From NCBI GenBank assembly GCA_017608985.1, contig JAFCEV010000017.1, positions 1 through 12,423 on the forward strand: a stretch of DNA of 12,423 nucleotides, read 5' to 3'. The DNA is from Candidatus Pacearchaeota archaeon (lineage in GTDB: Archaea; Nanobdellota; Nanobdellia; Pacearchaeales; GW2011-AR1). Within the stretch, counting starts at the first letter, position 1, and every line of letters begins with the position of its first letter. The notes under the pieces were generated by a model. The model saw only the letters and a program-made list of their open reading frames with translations, made no database searches and was not told the origin of the DNA. Below, in pieces: positions 6,812-12,000 of the stretch. The translations under genes and the position numbers were made by a program.

Positions 6812-7624
6812 ATGGAAGAGCTTGATTTTGAAAAATTTGGTATGACCAAAATAGAAGCAAAAATATTTTTTGAACTTTTGAAGACAGGTTCTATTAAGTT
6901 AGGCCCTCTTGCAAAGCGATTAAATATTCATAGAGGAACTATTTATAATTCTTTAAATAGATTAATTGGAAAGGGATTTGTAGTTTTTTTTAAAAATGAA
7001 AATGAAACCTATTATAATGCAGCAGACCCTCATATTTTTTTAGATTTGGTAAATTTAGAAAAAGAAAAAATTAAACAAAAAGAGCAAGAGGCAAAAAAGA
7101 TTGTTGGAACTATTTCTCATTTAGTTAAAGAAATTCCTAGCAGAAGAAAAGTATTTGTTAGTTGGGGGAAAAGGGCTTATATGCATCATCATTGGGAAAT
7201 GTTGAGAACATGTAAAGATAAGAAAATAGAATACTGTTGGATTGGCGATGGTTTAGGAAATACTTCAAGACAAGTTGGAGAGGATAATTATAGAAAAATA
7301 ATTAATACCCGAAAAGCATTTGGAGTAAAGTGTAGAAGTATTATGAATTATAAAGCAGCTGATAGAAAACATAAAGATTATCTTCCTAATGATAGGTATT
7401 TGCCTGAAAATTATAGCCTTCCTACATATACGTGGATTTATGATAATAGAGTTGTTATAGTAATTTGGGAAGCAAAACCTATGATAATAATAACTATTGA
7501 AGATGGGGCAACTGCTAAAAGTTACAAAAACTATTTTAACGCTATGTATAAAATAGCTAAGACGTATAATCAAATTAAGAAAGAAAAATCAGATATTTTA
7601 AACAATGAAACAAAAAAGAAATAA
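6812..7624 (+). CDS. TrmB-family transcriptional regulator
   Basis: 270 residues. The N-terminal winged helix-turn-helix (about 8-70) has the TrmB signature FGMTKIEAKIFFELLKTGSI, then LGPLAKRLNIHRGTIYNSLNRLIGKG, with the recognition helix near 39-52 and a beta wing at about 55-69 (GFVVFFKNENETYYNA). A Lys/Glu-rich coiled coil (78-108), typical for TrmB dimers, leads to a C-terminal alpha/beta domain (about 112-250) containing SLPTYTWIYDNRVVIVIWE and IIITIEDGATAKSYKNYF; this resembles the PLD-like effector domain of TrmB proteins, without a clear HKD motif. Ligand unknown. It starts a plus-strand operon and faces the small three-gene operon, so control of itself and that operon is the simplest guess. 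Its 3' end overlaps the next reading frame by 20 bases if that gene uses its upstream ATG. Confidence 0.85.
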   Translation: MEELDFEKFGMTKIEAKIFFELLKTGSIKLGPLAKRLNIHRGTIYNSLNRLIGKGFVVFFKNENETYYNAADPHIFLDLVNLEKEKIKQKEQEAKKIVGTISHLVKEIPSRRKVFVSWGKRAYMHHHWEMLRTCKDKKIEYCWIGDGLGNTSRQVGEDNYRKIINTRKAFGVKCRSIMNYKAADRKHKDYLPNDRYLPENYSLPTYTWIYDNRVVIVIWEAKPMIIITIEDGATAKSYKNYFNAMYKIAKTYNQIKKEKSDILNNETKKK

Positions 7625-8096
7625 ACAAGAAAAACAAACAAAAAGAGGTGAGTTTGTCTTGAAACTCGCTAAGAAATTAGAAATTCAGCTAAAACCTTAT
7701 TCTAAAAAAATTATGCTTGTAGGAAGTATTAGACGAAAAGAAAAAAATCCACGAGATATTGATATTGTTTTGATTCCAAAAGATAAAGAGAAGCTTGCGG
7801 AATTTATGAGAAAGAAAGGGAAATTTGTAGAAGGTGGAGATTATAAAACTGTTTGGAAAATTAAAGGAATTAAAGTTGAATTATATTACACTATTCCAGA
7901 GGAGTGGGGGGCTCAATTATTAGCTTATTCAAGTAAAAAGGGTTCTGAAATTGGACTAAGAGTTATTGCAAAAAAGAAAGGTTTTACTCTTAATAATCAT
8001 GGTTTATTTATAGGGAAAAAAAGAATTGCAGGAAAAACAGAAAGAGAAATTTATCATGCTTTAGGTAGATCTTGGAGAAGACCAGAAAATAGGTAA
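7605..8096 (+). CDS. Minimal DNA polymerase X-type nucleotidyltransferase
   Basis: 163 residues from the ATG at 7605, or 145 from an in-frame TTG at 7659 that has GAGGTGA (7645-7651) seven bases before it and would avoid overlapping the regulator; the TTG is a serious alternative. Family X palm motifs are clear: GSIRRKEKNPRDIDIVL (40-56; Gly40-Ser41, Asp51, Asp53) and VELYYTIPEEWGAQLLAYSS (91-110), where Glu92 replaces the usual third catalytic Asp. The thumb subdomain follows: LRVIAKKKGFTLNNHGLF (118-135), then a terminal stretch GKTEREIYHALGRSW...PENR, matching the conserved C terminus of PolX. The 8-kDa lyase and helix-hairpin-helix modules are missing, as is any PHP nuclease domain. Nucleotide transfer on gapped DNA is known for full-length relatives; whether this stand-alone palm-thumb acts on DNA or another substrate is unknown. 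Confidence 0.82.
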   Translation: MKQKRNKQEKQTKRGEFVLKLAKKLEIQLKPYSKKIMLVGSIRRKEKNPRDIDIVLIPKDKEKLAEFMRKKGKFVEGGDYKTVWKIKGIKVELYYTIPEEWGAQLLAYSSKKGSEIGLRVIAKKKGFTLNNHGLFIGKKRIAGKTEREIYHALGRSWRRPENR

Positions 8097-8097
8097 A

Positions 8098-8310
8098 ATG
8101 AGAATTAAAATAAAAGTTCATACTAATTCTTCACAACAAAAAATCGAAAGGAGAAAGGAGAATATTTATGAGGTTTGGTTAAAAGAAAAACCAATTAATA
8201 ACAAGGCAAATGAAAAATTAATAAAAATTTTAAGGGAATATCTAAAAAGACAAGTTAAAATAATCAGCGGGTTAAAATCTAAAAATAAAACTATTGAGCT
8301 AAAGAAATGA
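8098..8310 (+). CDS. DUF167/YggU-family protein
   Basis: 70 residues. The pattern IKIKVHTNSS (3-12), VWLKEKPINNKANEKLIKIL (26-45) and VKIISGLKSKNKTIEL (53-68) matches the DUF167 (UPF0235, YggU) fold: V-x-V-x-P/T, then 'pP-x-x-x-K-A-N-x-x-L', then 'v-x-I-x-x-G-x-x-S-x-x-K'. Family members are small conserved proteins of uncertain function found in bacteria, archaea and eukaryotes. Slightly shorter than usual (~75-100). It starts two bases after the previous stop and its stop overlaps the next start by four bases (ATGA at 8307-8310), so translation is likely coupled across the operon. Confidence 0.85.
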   Translation: MRIKIKVHTNSSQQKIERRKENIYEVWLKEKPINNKANEKLIKILREYLKRQVKIISGLKSKNKTIELKK

Positions 8311-8684
8311 TATATGAATTTGCACAAGATATTCAAAAAATAGCAGAGGAGATTTCTAGAATCTTGTTTCCTCATATTAAAATGAATCGCGTTATGTGCT
8401 TTAGGAGTTTTGGAACTTCATCGAGGAGAACAATTGCGAGATGTCATGCATTAGGAAAATTAATGCAGAAAGCAATGGGCACAGAAGCATTTTATGCTTT
8501 GGAATTTTTATCAGAGAGATTTAATAAACTTGATAGAGAAGAGCAGATTAAGACAATAATTCACGAACTTATGCATATTCCGAAGACATTTGGCGGAGGA
8601 TTCAAACATCATGACTTTGTCTGTGAGAAAAATGTGAATAAATTTTACAGAGAGTATAAAAGAAGAAAGCCCTATTCTTCGTAA
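8307..8684 (+). CDS. Predicted metallopeptidase (HELMH zincin, COG4900-like)
   Basis: 125 residues. A zincin active site HELMHIPKTFGGGFKHH spans 86-102: His86 and His90 would bind zinc, Glu87 would be the catalytic base, and His101 or His102 would be the third ligand. This matches my memory of the small archaeal and phage 'predicted metallopeptidase' group (COG4900-like); exact family membership is an inference. The N-terminal half (FAQDIQKIAEEISRILFPHI, then RVMCFRSFGTSSRRTIARCH) contains Cys31 and Cys46, and Cys106 lies after the active site. No signal peptide or membrane segment, so it is cytoplasmic. Last gene of the regulator operon, coupled by a 4-bp overlap to the DUF167 gene. Substrate unknown. 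Confidence 0.75.
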   Translation: MIYEFAQDIQKIAEEISRILFPHIKMNRVMCFRSFGTSSRRTIARCHALGKLMQKAMGTEAFYALEFLSERFNKLDREEQIKTIIHELMHIPKTFGGGFKHHDFVCEKNVNKFYREYKRRKPYSS

Positions 8685-8700
8685 AACTCTAAACGATTAT

Positions 8701-8720
8701 TAATCTTTTTTTCTTCTTTA
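8701..8720 (+). terminator. T-rich tract, probable terminator of the regulator operon
   Basis: TAATC followed by T-rich pyrimidine sequence (CTTTTTTTCTTCTTTA) begins 17 bases after the metallopeptidase stop. Archaeal termination commonly uses such T runs without a hairpin. No stem is visible. Confidence 0.45.
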
Positions 8721-8724
8721 TCAT

Positions 8725-9077
8725 TTAAAATTTAATTTCAATTCTTTTTTTTCTTAGAAGGCATTTATCTAATTCATTTATTACAAAATAATAAAACTTA
8801 TACCTCTTATCATCTTCTTTACAGAGTTCAATTTCATATTCGGTGTTTAATTCATAGGGATGTGGGCAGACTTTTTCTATAGAGGGATTAAAAGAGATCG
8901 CATAAGTTATTCTCTTAGATTTTAAATAAATAATTAAATCCTCTAATTCTTAATTGGTTTCTGATTTTTTTCAAATTCTTTTATAGAACAAATTAATCTA
9001 TTGTTTTTTTCAGTATAAATTACATATCCTAATTTGCTGTTATCTGAATTAATCACCTGAAATATATAATTAATCAT
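8725..9077 (-). pseudogene. Frameshifted gene for an unknown protein of about 117 residues
   Basis: Read on the minus strand. The first part starts at ATG 9077 and runs 44 codons (MINYIFQVINSDNSKLGYVI, then YTEKNNRLICSIKEFEK, ending in QKPIKN) to a TAG at 8943-8945. In another frame an open stretch of 74 codons without any ATG, GTG or TTG start runs from 8949 to a TAA at 8725-8727 (begins ELEDLIIYLKSKRITYAISF; includes VCPHPYELNTEYEIEL, FYYFVINELDKCLLRKKRIE). The switch must fall within about 8943-8952. Adding one base after AAGAA restores ...KPIK(N/K)LEDLIIYLK..., an unbroken helix-like sequence. No slippery heptamer is visible, so a real decay mutation or an assembly/sequencing indel is more likely than programmed frameshifting. 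Family not recognised. This fills most of the 432-bp space between 8685 and 9119. Confidence 0.6.
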
Positions 9078-9119
9078 TATTTCAGTTAAAATTATAAATT
9101 ATTTTTAAGTATTATTGTG

Positions 9120-9464
9120 ATGAAAATTAAAAAGAATAATCAAGTGATTGGTTTGGGAAAAGTCAAAAAAGTTGGTTGGTTTGGAAGAATTATGGGACTT
9201 ATGTTTTGTCGACGGGAAAAAGCAGATTCTTTGTTATTTGAATTTAAAAAATTAACAAAAATAAAAATACATTCTTGTTTTGTATTTTTTCCTTTTCTTG
9301 CAATCTGGCTAGACAATAAAAATAAGGTTCTGGATTTGAAAATAGTTAAACCTTTTAAGCTGAATATTTTTTCTTGGAAAGATTCTCAAAAAATTGTTGA
9401 AATTCCTATTAATAAAAAATATAAGAAAATTACGAAATTGCTCGTCGGGCACAGAAAGATTTAA
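9120..9464 (+). CDS. DUF192-family-like protein
   Basis: 114 residues from the ATG at 9120 (a GTG directly before it, at 9117, would add one residue). The DUF192 (COG1430) pattern is visible: GLMFCRREKADSLLFEF (26-42) corresponds to 'GLMFR..l....gMLFvF', IHSCFVFFPFLAIWLD (50-65) to 'h.FwMkntlipLDiiFlD', and NKVLDLKIVKPF (68-79) to the 'g.V......p' strand. Here the usual 'WMKNT' segment is replaced by SCFVFFPFL and the protein ends in a basic tail. Many family members carry a signal peptide; this one has none. Function of the family is unsettled. The downstream gene's TATA box overlaps this stop codon. Confidence 0.72.
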   Translation: MKIKKNNQVIGLGKVKKVGWFGRIMGLMFCRREKADSLLFEFKKLTKIKIHSCFVFFPFLAIWLDNKNKVLDLKIVKPFKLNIFSWKDSQKIVEIPINKKYKKITKLLVGHRKI

Positions 9465-9469
9465 ATATA
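9460..9469 (+). promoter_or_regulatory. TATA-like box for the basic 58-residue protein
   Basis: TTTAAATATA overlaps the end of the DUF192-like gene. A start of transcription ~25 bp downstream leaves a ~25-nt leader carrying AAGGAGG (9500-9506), so this gene uses a leadered, ribosome-binding-site-driven message. Confidence 0.5.
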
Positions 9470-9514
9470 CTTTTTTACTTTAACATTTATAAATTTTGAA
9501 AAGGAGGATGAAAA

Positions 9515-9691
9515 ATGGGACGAATTGTCGTTAAGAAAGTTATCACAAGGAAGCCAGGGCATCTTTACTATATTGATGGGCAAGGCAATGTATGTGAAGC
9601 AAAGATGGCTCGTGGTGGCAAGAAAAAGAAAAAAACTGCAAAAAAGAAATCAGCTAAGAGAAAGCCAGTTAAAAAGAAAAAAAGAAGGTAA
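9515..9691 (+). CDS. Small very basic protein, putative nucleic-acid binding (58 aa)
   Basis: ATG at 9515 is preceded by AAGGAGG (9500-9506), about eight bases upstream. Product: MGRIVVKKVITRKPGHLYYI, then DGQGNVCEAKMARGG and a tail of almost only Lys, Arg, Ala and Ser (36-58). The N-terminal half has a short beta-rich look with Cys27; the tail resembles the lysine-rich C-terminal tails of H1-like proteins or ribosomal-protein extensions. I infer binding to DNA or RNA, perhaps a nucleoid or ribosome-associated protein. The strong promoter-like TATA and strong ribosome binding site suggest high expression. I believe similar 'YYIDxxGNVCEA' small proteins occur in other archaea, but cannot confirm it here. 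Confidence 0.72.
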   Translation: MGRIVVKKVITRKPGHLYYIDGQGNVCEAKMARGGKKKKKTAKKKSAKRKPVKKKKRR

Positions 9692-9692
9692 A

Positions 9693-9716
9693 TAAATTTT
9701 TATTTTTTATTTTATT
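9693..9716 (+). terminator. T-rich tract, probable terminator after the basic protein gene
   Basis: Right after the stop at 9689-9691 comes AAATTTTTATTTTTTATTTT and further T runs. This is the usual form of an archaeal intrinsic terminator, and a separate promoter for kae1 lies downstream. Confidence 0.5.
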
Positions 9717-9736
9717 CATTTATCTCTAACTTGTAA

Positions 9737-9750
9737 AGATTTTAAAATCT
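9737..9750 (+). promoter_or_regulatory. Palindromic TATA region of kae1
   Basis: AGATTTTAAAATCT is a perfect 14-bp palindrome. Its TTTTAAAA core is centred 25 bp before the ATG at 9769, as expected for the TATA box of a leaderless gene. A factor binding the whole palindrome would block the promoter, but the symmetry could be chance in AT-rich DNA. Confidence 0.45.
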
Positions 9751-9768
9751 AGAATTCTATTTGTTTTT

Positions 9769-10875
9769 ATGACAATTGTTTTGGGCATTGAATCAACTGC
9801 ACATACCTTTGGGGTTGGTGTTGTTAGTGATGGGAAAATTTTATCGAATGTTAAGAGAACCTATACAACTGAAGCAGGAGGGATAATCCCTGTTGAAGCT
9901 GCAAGGCACCATCAGAATAATAAAAATGAAATTTATTTTGAAGCCTTAAATGAGGCAGACATCGACGAGGAAAAGATTGATGCAATTGCTTTTTCTCAGG
10001 GGCCTGGTTTAGCTCCTTGTTTGTTGGAAGGCATGAGATTTGCAAAAGAGCTTTCTAAAAAATTAAAAAAACCCCTAATTCCTGTAAATCATTGTATTGC
10101 TCATTTAGAAATTGGAGCATTGACTTCTGCAAGAGACCCTGTGATGCTTTATGTTTCTGGAGCAAACACTCAGGTGATTGCTTATGAATCTGGAAAATAT
10201 CGTGTTTTTGGAGAAACTTTGGATATTGGTGTTGGAAATTTTATTGATAGTTTTGCAAGATATTCTGGAATTGGTTTTCCAGGAGGGCCTGCAATAGAAA
10301 AACTGGCAAAGGAGAGCAAGAATTACATTGAGCTTCCATATACTGTCAAGGGAATGGATGTTGCTTTATCAGGAATTTTAACTAATTTGAGGCAGAAGTT
10401 AGAATCAAAAAAATATAAAATTGAAGATTTAGCATATTCTTTGCAGGAAACTGTTTTTGCAATGCTTGTTGAAACAGCTGAGAGAGCTTTAGCACATACA
10501 GGAAAAAAAGAATTGCTTTTAGGAGGAGGAGTTGCGTGCAATTCTCGTTTGCAGGAAATGTGCAGGATAATGTGCAAGGAAAGAGGAGCAAAGTTTTTTT
10601 GTCCTGAAAAATCTTTATTGGTTGATAATGGAGCCATGATAGCTTTTCTAGGGGAGATTATGTTCAAAGCACCATCCCGCCTCCATCACCCCAACCACCC
10701 ACCCTGCTCCCCTATCACAAAGTCAGATAAAGTTAATCATAGAAAACAATCTGTTAAAATCAATAAAAAATCTCCAGAGTTAATTTATTCTTCAAATGAA
10801 TTGAACCAAGTTGATATAAAACCAAGACAGAGGACAGATGAAGTTGAGGTTAGTTGGAAGAAGCAAAGTTTATAA
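9769..10875 (+). CDS. kae1: tRNA N6-threonylcarbamoyladenosine synthase subunit Kae1
   Basis: 368 residues. Kae1/TsaD is the catalytic subunit of KEOPS, which makes t6A37 in ANN-decoding tRNAs. Motifs: GIESTAHTFGVGVV (6-19), the metal-binding pair His108/His112 in NHCIAHLE, YVSGANTQVIAY (128-139), DSFARYSGIGFPGGP (160-174), LLGGGVACNSRL (250-261) and DNGAMIA with metal ligand Asp286 (286-292). The usual C terminus RTDEVEVSW (355-363) is present. Length is above the common ~325-330 because of about 48 residues (301-348) between IMFK and VDIKPRQ. The first third of this insert is His/Pro-rich and encoded by C-rich DNA unlike the rest of the gene. Bud32 kinase, fused in many archaea, is neither fused nor adjacent here. 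TATA box 25 bp upstream supports the start. Confidence 0.93.
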   Translation: MTIVLGIESTAHTFGVGVVSDGKILSNVKRTYTTEAGGIIPVEAARHHQNNKNEIYFEALNEADIDEEKIDAIAFSQGPGLAPCLLEGMRFAKELSKKLKKPLIPVNHCIAHLEIGALTSARDPVMLYVSGANTQVIAYESGKYRVFGETLDIGVGNFIDSFARYSGIGFPGGPAIEKLAKESKNYIELPYTVKGMDVALSGILTNLRQKLESKKYKIEDLAYSLQETVFAMLVETAERALAHTGKKELLLGGGVACNSRLQEMCRIMCKERGAKFFCPEKSLLVDNGAMIAFLGEIMFKAPSRLHHPNHPPCSPITKSDKVNHRKQSVKINKKSPELIYSSNELNQVDIKPRQRTDEVEVSWKKQSL

Positions 10876-10876
10876 A
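10869..10876 (+). promoter_or_regulatory. TATA-like box for rpl7ae
   Basis: TTTATAAA overlaps the kae1 stop codon (10873-10875). Initiation ~25 bp downstream would place the 5' end near 10897, just before the leader stem, giving a leader of roughly 50-55 nt. Confidence 0.5.
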
Positions 10877-10899
10877 CCAAATTTTTCTCAATTAATTAT

Positions 10900-10942
10900 C
10901 TGATGAACAATTAGTTCAAATGAGGAGTAATTGTTCTGGATT
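10900..10942 (+). promoter_or_regulatory. Structured leader of rpl7ae: hairpin with kink-turn-like base
   Basis: GAACAATTA (10905-10913) and TAATTGTTC (10928-10936) are perfect 9-bp inverted repeats around a 14-nt loop that contains GAGGAG. The bases flanking the stem resemble box C and box D: CUGAUGA on the 5' side (10900-10906) and CUGG on the 3' side (10936-10939; box D is CUGA). This gives the U-U pair and one of the two sheared G-A pairs of a kink-turn, with G in place of A at the other. L7Ae binds kink-turns, and autoregulation through its own leader is reported in archaea, so this is a likely autoregulatory element. The GAGGAG is about 24 nt before the ATG, too far to serve it directly. 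Confidence 0.55.
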
Positions 10943-10950
10943 ATGTTAAA

Positions 10951-11256
10951 ATGGACGTTTATTCAATAATAGAAAAAGCAAAAAGGACAGGAAAAATTGA
11001 GAAAGGAACTAATGAAGTTACCAAGGCAATAGAAAGAGGAACTGCAAAATTTGTTGCTTATGCTTCTGATGTAGAGCCAAAGGAAATTGTTCAGCATATT
11101 CCTTTTTTATGTAAAGAGAAAAAAATTCCTTGCCAGGAAGTAGATAGTAAACAAAAATTAGGGATTTCTGCAGGGCTTCAGGTTCCAGCATCTTCAGTCG
11201 CGGTTGTTGATGCCGGAGAAGCTGAAGCAGATATTTCTGCGTTAGGGGGTAAGTAA
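10951..11256 (+). CDS. rpl7ae: Ribosomal protein L7Ae
   Basis: 101 residues. L7Ae binds kink-turns in 23S rRNA, box C/D and H/ACA guide RNAs and RNase P. The RNA-binding signature KGTNEVTKAIERGTAKFVAYASD lies at 18-40, followed by PFLCKEKKIP (51-60), SKQKLGISAGLQVPASSVAVVD (66-87), all typical. It is shorter than most archaeal forms (~115-125), lacking the usual N-terminal 'YVKFxVP' strand. An in-frame TGA at 10921 blocks extension, and only non-standard starts (ATT 10930, CTG 10936) would add up to seven residues, so the ATG at 10951 is kept. First gene of the ribosomal block with S28e and L24e. Confidence 0.95.
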   Translation: MDVYSIIEKAKRTGKIEKGTNEVTKAIERGTAKFVAYASDVEPKEIVQHIPFLCKEKKIPCQEVDSKQKLGISAGLQVPASSVAVVDAGEAEADISALGGK

Positions 11257-11257
11257 A

Positions 11258-11359
11258 ATGGTTGAAAAGAGTTTTAATGAGGGGAGTATTTTAACTATGC
11301 TTACTTCTGAAGAGATTTTAATGAAAGATTGGAATAATAAATTAGATGAAATGGAATAA
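11258..11359 (+). CDS. Possible tiny gene (33 aa) after rpl7ae
   Basis: Two bases after the rpl7ae stop codon an ATG opens a 33-codon frame: MVEKSFNEGSILTMLTSEEI, then LMKDWNNKLDEME. It is acidic and possibly helical. The immediate spacing would allow reinitiation, but the length is within chance and no family is recognised. It occupies part of the 177-bp gap before rps28e. Low confidence. Confidence 0.25.
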   Translation: MVEKSFNEGSILTMLTSEEILMKDWNNKLDEME

Positions 11360-11369
11360 TATATAAAAT
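11360..11369 (+). promoter_or_regulatory. TATA-like box upstream of rps28e
   Basis: TATATAAAAT lies about 70 bp before the rps28e ATG; a start ~25 bp downstream would give a ~45-nt leader. Within it AAAAATC (11400-11406) and GATTTTT (11411-11417) can pair as a 7-bp stem with a 4-nt loop. The gap may hold a second promoter rather than simple read-through from rpl7ae. Confidence 0.35.
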
Positions 11370-11433
11370 AACTAATAAATTTCATGATAAGGTAATTAAA
11401 AAAATCAATGGATTTTTAATAAGAAAATAAAAA

Positions 11434-11724
11434 ATGGCAAAAACACAAAAACCTAGACAAAAAAAATCAGAATCTTCAAAAGGAAGTGATAAAATTATAG
11501 GTGAGCCAGTTCCTGCAATTGTTGAGGAATTGATAGGAAGAACAGGATTTAGAGGGGAAATAACGCAGGTTAAATGTCTTATTCAGGAAGGAAGAGATAA
11601 AGGACGTTCAATGAGGAGAAATGTTAAAGGGCCTGTGAGGGTTGGTGATGTTTTAATGTTAAGGGAAACAGAAATTGAAGCAAGGAGAATTAAATCAAAA
11701 GTTACAAAAGGAGCTTATACTTAA
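11434..11724 (+). CDS. rps28e: Ribosomal protein S28e
   Basis: 96 residues; a small-subunit protein near the mRNA exit/platform in archaea and eukaryotes. The family signature is almost complete: IGRTGFRGEITQVKCLI (34-50), EGRDKGRSMRRNVKGPVR (52-69) and GDVLMLRETEIEARRI (71-86). Typical archaeal S28e is about 70 residues; this one has a ~20-residue Lys/Ser-rich N-terminal extension (MAKTQKPRQKKSESSKGSDK) and about ten extra C-terminal residues. An internal start would remove the extension, but no ATG occurs in frame before the core, so the extension is probably real. The usual archaeal order L7Ae-S28e-L24e is kept, interrupted by two small genes downstream. Confidence 0.95.
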   Translation: MAKTQKPRQKKSESSKGSDKIIGEPVPAIVEELIGRTGFRGEITQVKCLIQEGRDKGRSMRRNVKGPVRVGDVLMLRETEIEARRIKSKVTKGAYT

Positions 11725-11748
11725 AATACAGACAAGGAACTTGAAGAA

Positions 11749-12000
11749 ATGGAAATAAAGAAGACGCCTAATAAATTGGAAAAAATAGTTGATGTGGCTA
11801 AAAAGCATTTGCGAGAAAGTGATACTAAAGTTATTGATATAAAGGATTTAACTAAAGCTCAAATAGAAGAGTTGAAGGAGAATTATCTCAAAGATTATAA
11901 TATTAGAATAGATGTACCTTATATATCTGCAAAAGGAAATATTAAAGAAAAACTGTATCATATACACATTACAAATAAAATAAAAAAAGAAAATGCTTAA
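11749..12000 (+). CDS. Small unknown protein, paralog 1 in the ribosomal operon (83 aa)
   Basis: Family not recognised. The product is Lys/Glu-rich with a predicted helix-strand pattern and no cysteine or membrane segment. Its C-terminal ~58 residues align with the following gene: IDIKDLTKAQIEELKENYL versus IIESPPLSKVRAEKLRDDYL, KDYNI versus VNYNV, then YHIHIT versus YILIVT, and an identical end KKENA. The gene starts 24 bases after the rps28e stop and its last eight bases (ATGCTTAA, 11993-12000) contain the start codon of the next gene, so the pair is translationally coupled. Its place between S28e and L24e suggests a ribosome-linked or strongly co-expressed role, but that is inference. Confidence 0.75.
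   Translation: MEIKKTPNKLEKIVDVAKKHLRESDTKVIDIKDLTKAQIEELKENYLKDYNIRIDVPYISAKGNIKEKLYHIHITNKIKKENA

Noticed and set aside
8943..8952. Programmed ribosomal frameshifting as the reason for the two-frame minus-strand gene
   Set aside because: No slippery heptamer of the X XXY YYZ type or stimulatory stem is visible at the switch point; an indel is simpler.
10665..10722. CAAAG repeats flanking the C-rich part of the Kae1 insertion, like a target-site duplication
   Set aside because: Five bases is short enough for chance in this sequence, and removing one repeat plus the segment (53 bp) would break the reading frame, so a simple transposon-style insertion is not supported.
11400..11417. AAAAATC/GATTTTT stem before rps28e as a terminator or attenuator
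   Set aside because: The stem is only 7 bp, almost all A-T, with a short T run inside it; this occurs easily by chance in such AT-rich DNA. It is mentioned in the promoter entry but not called.
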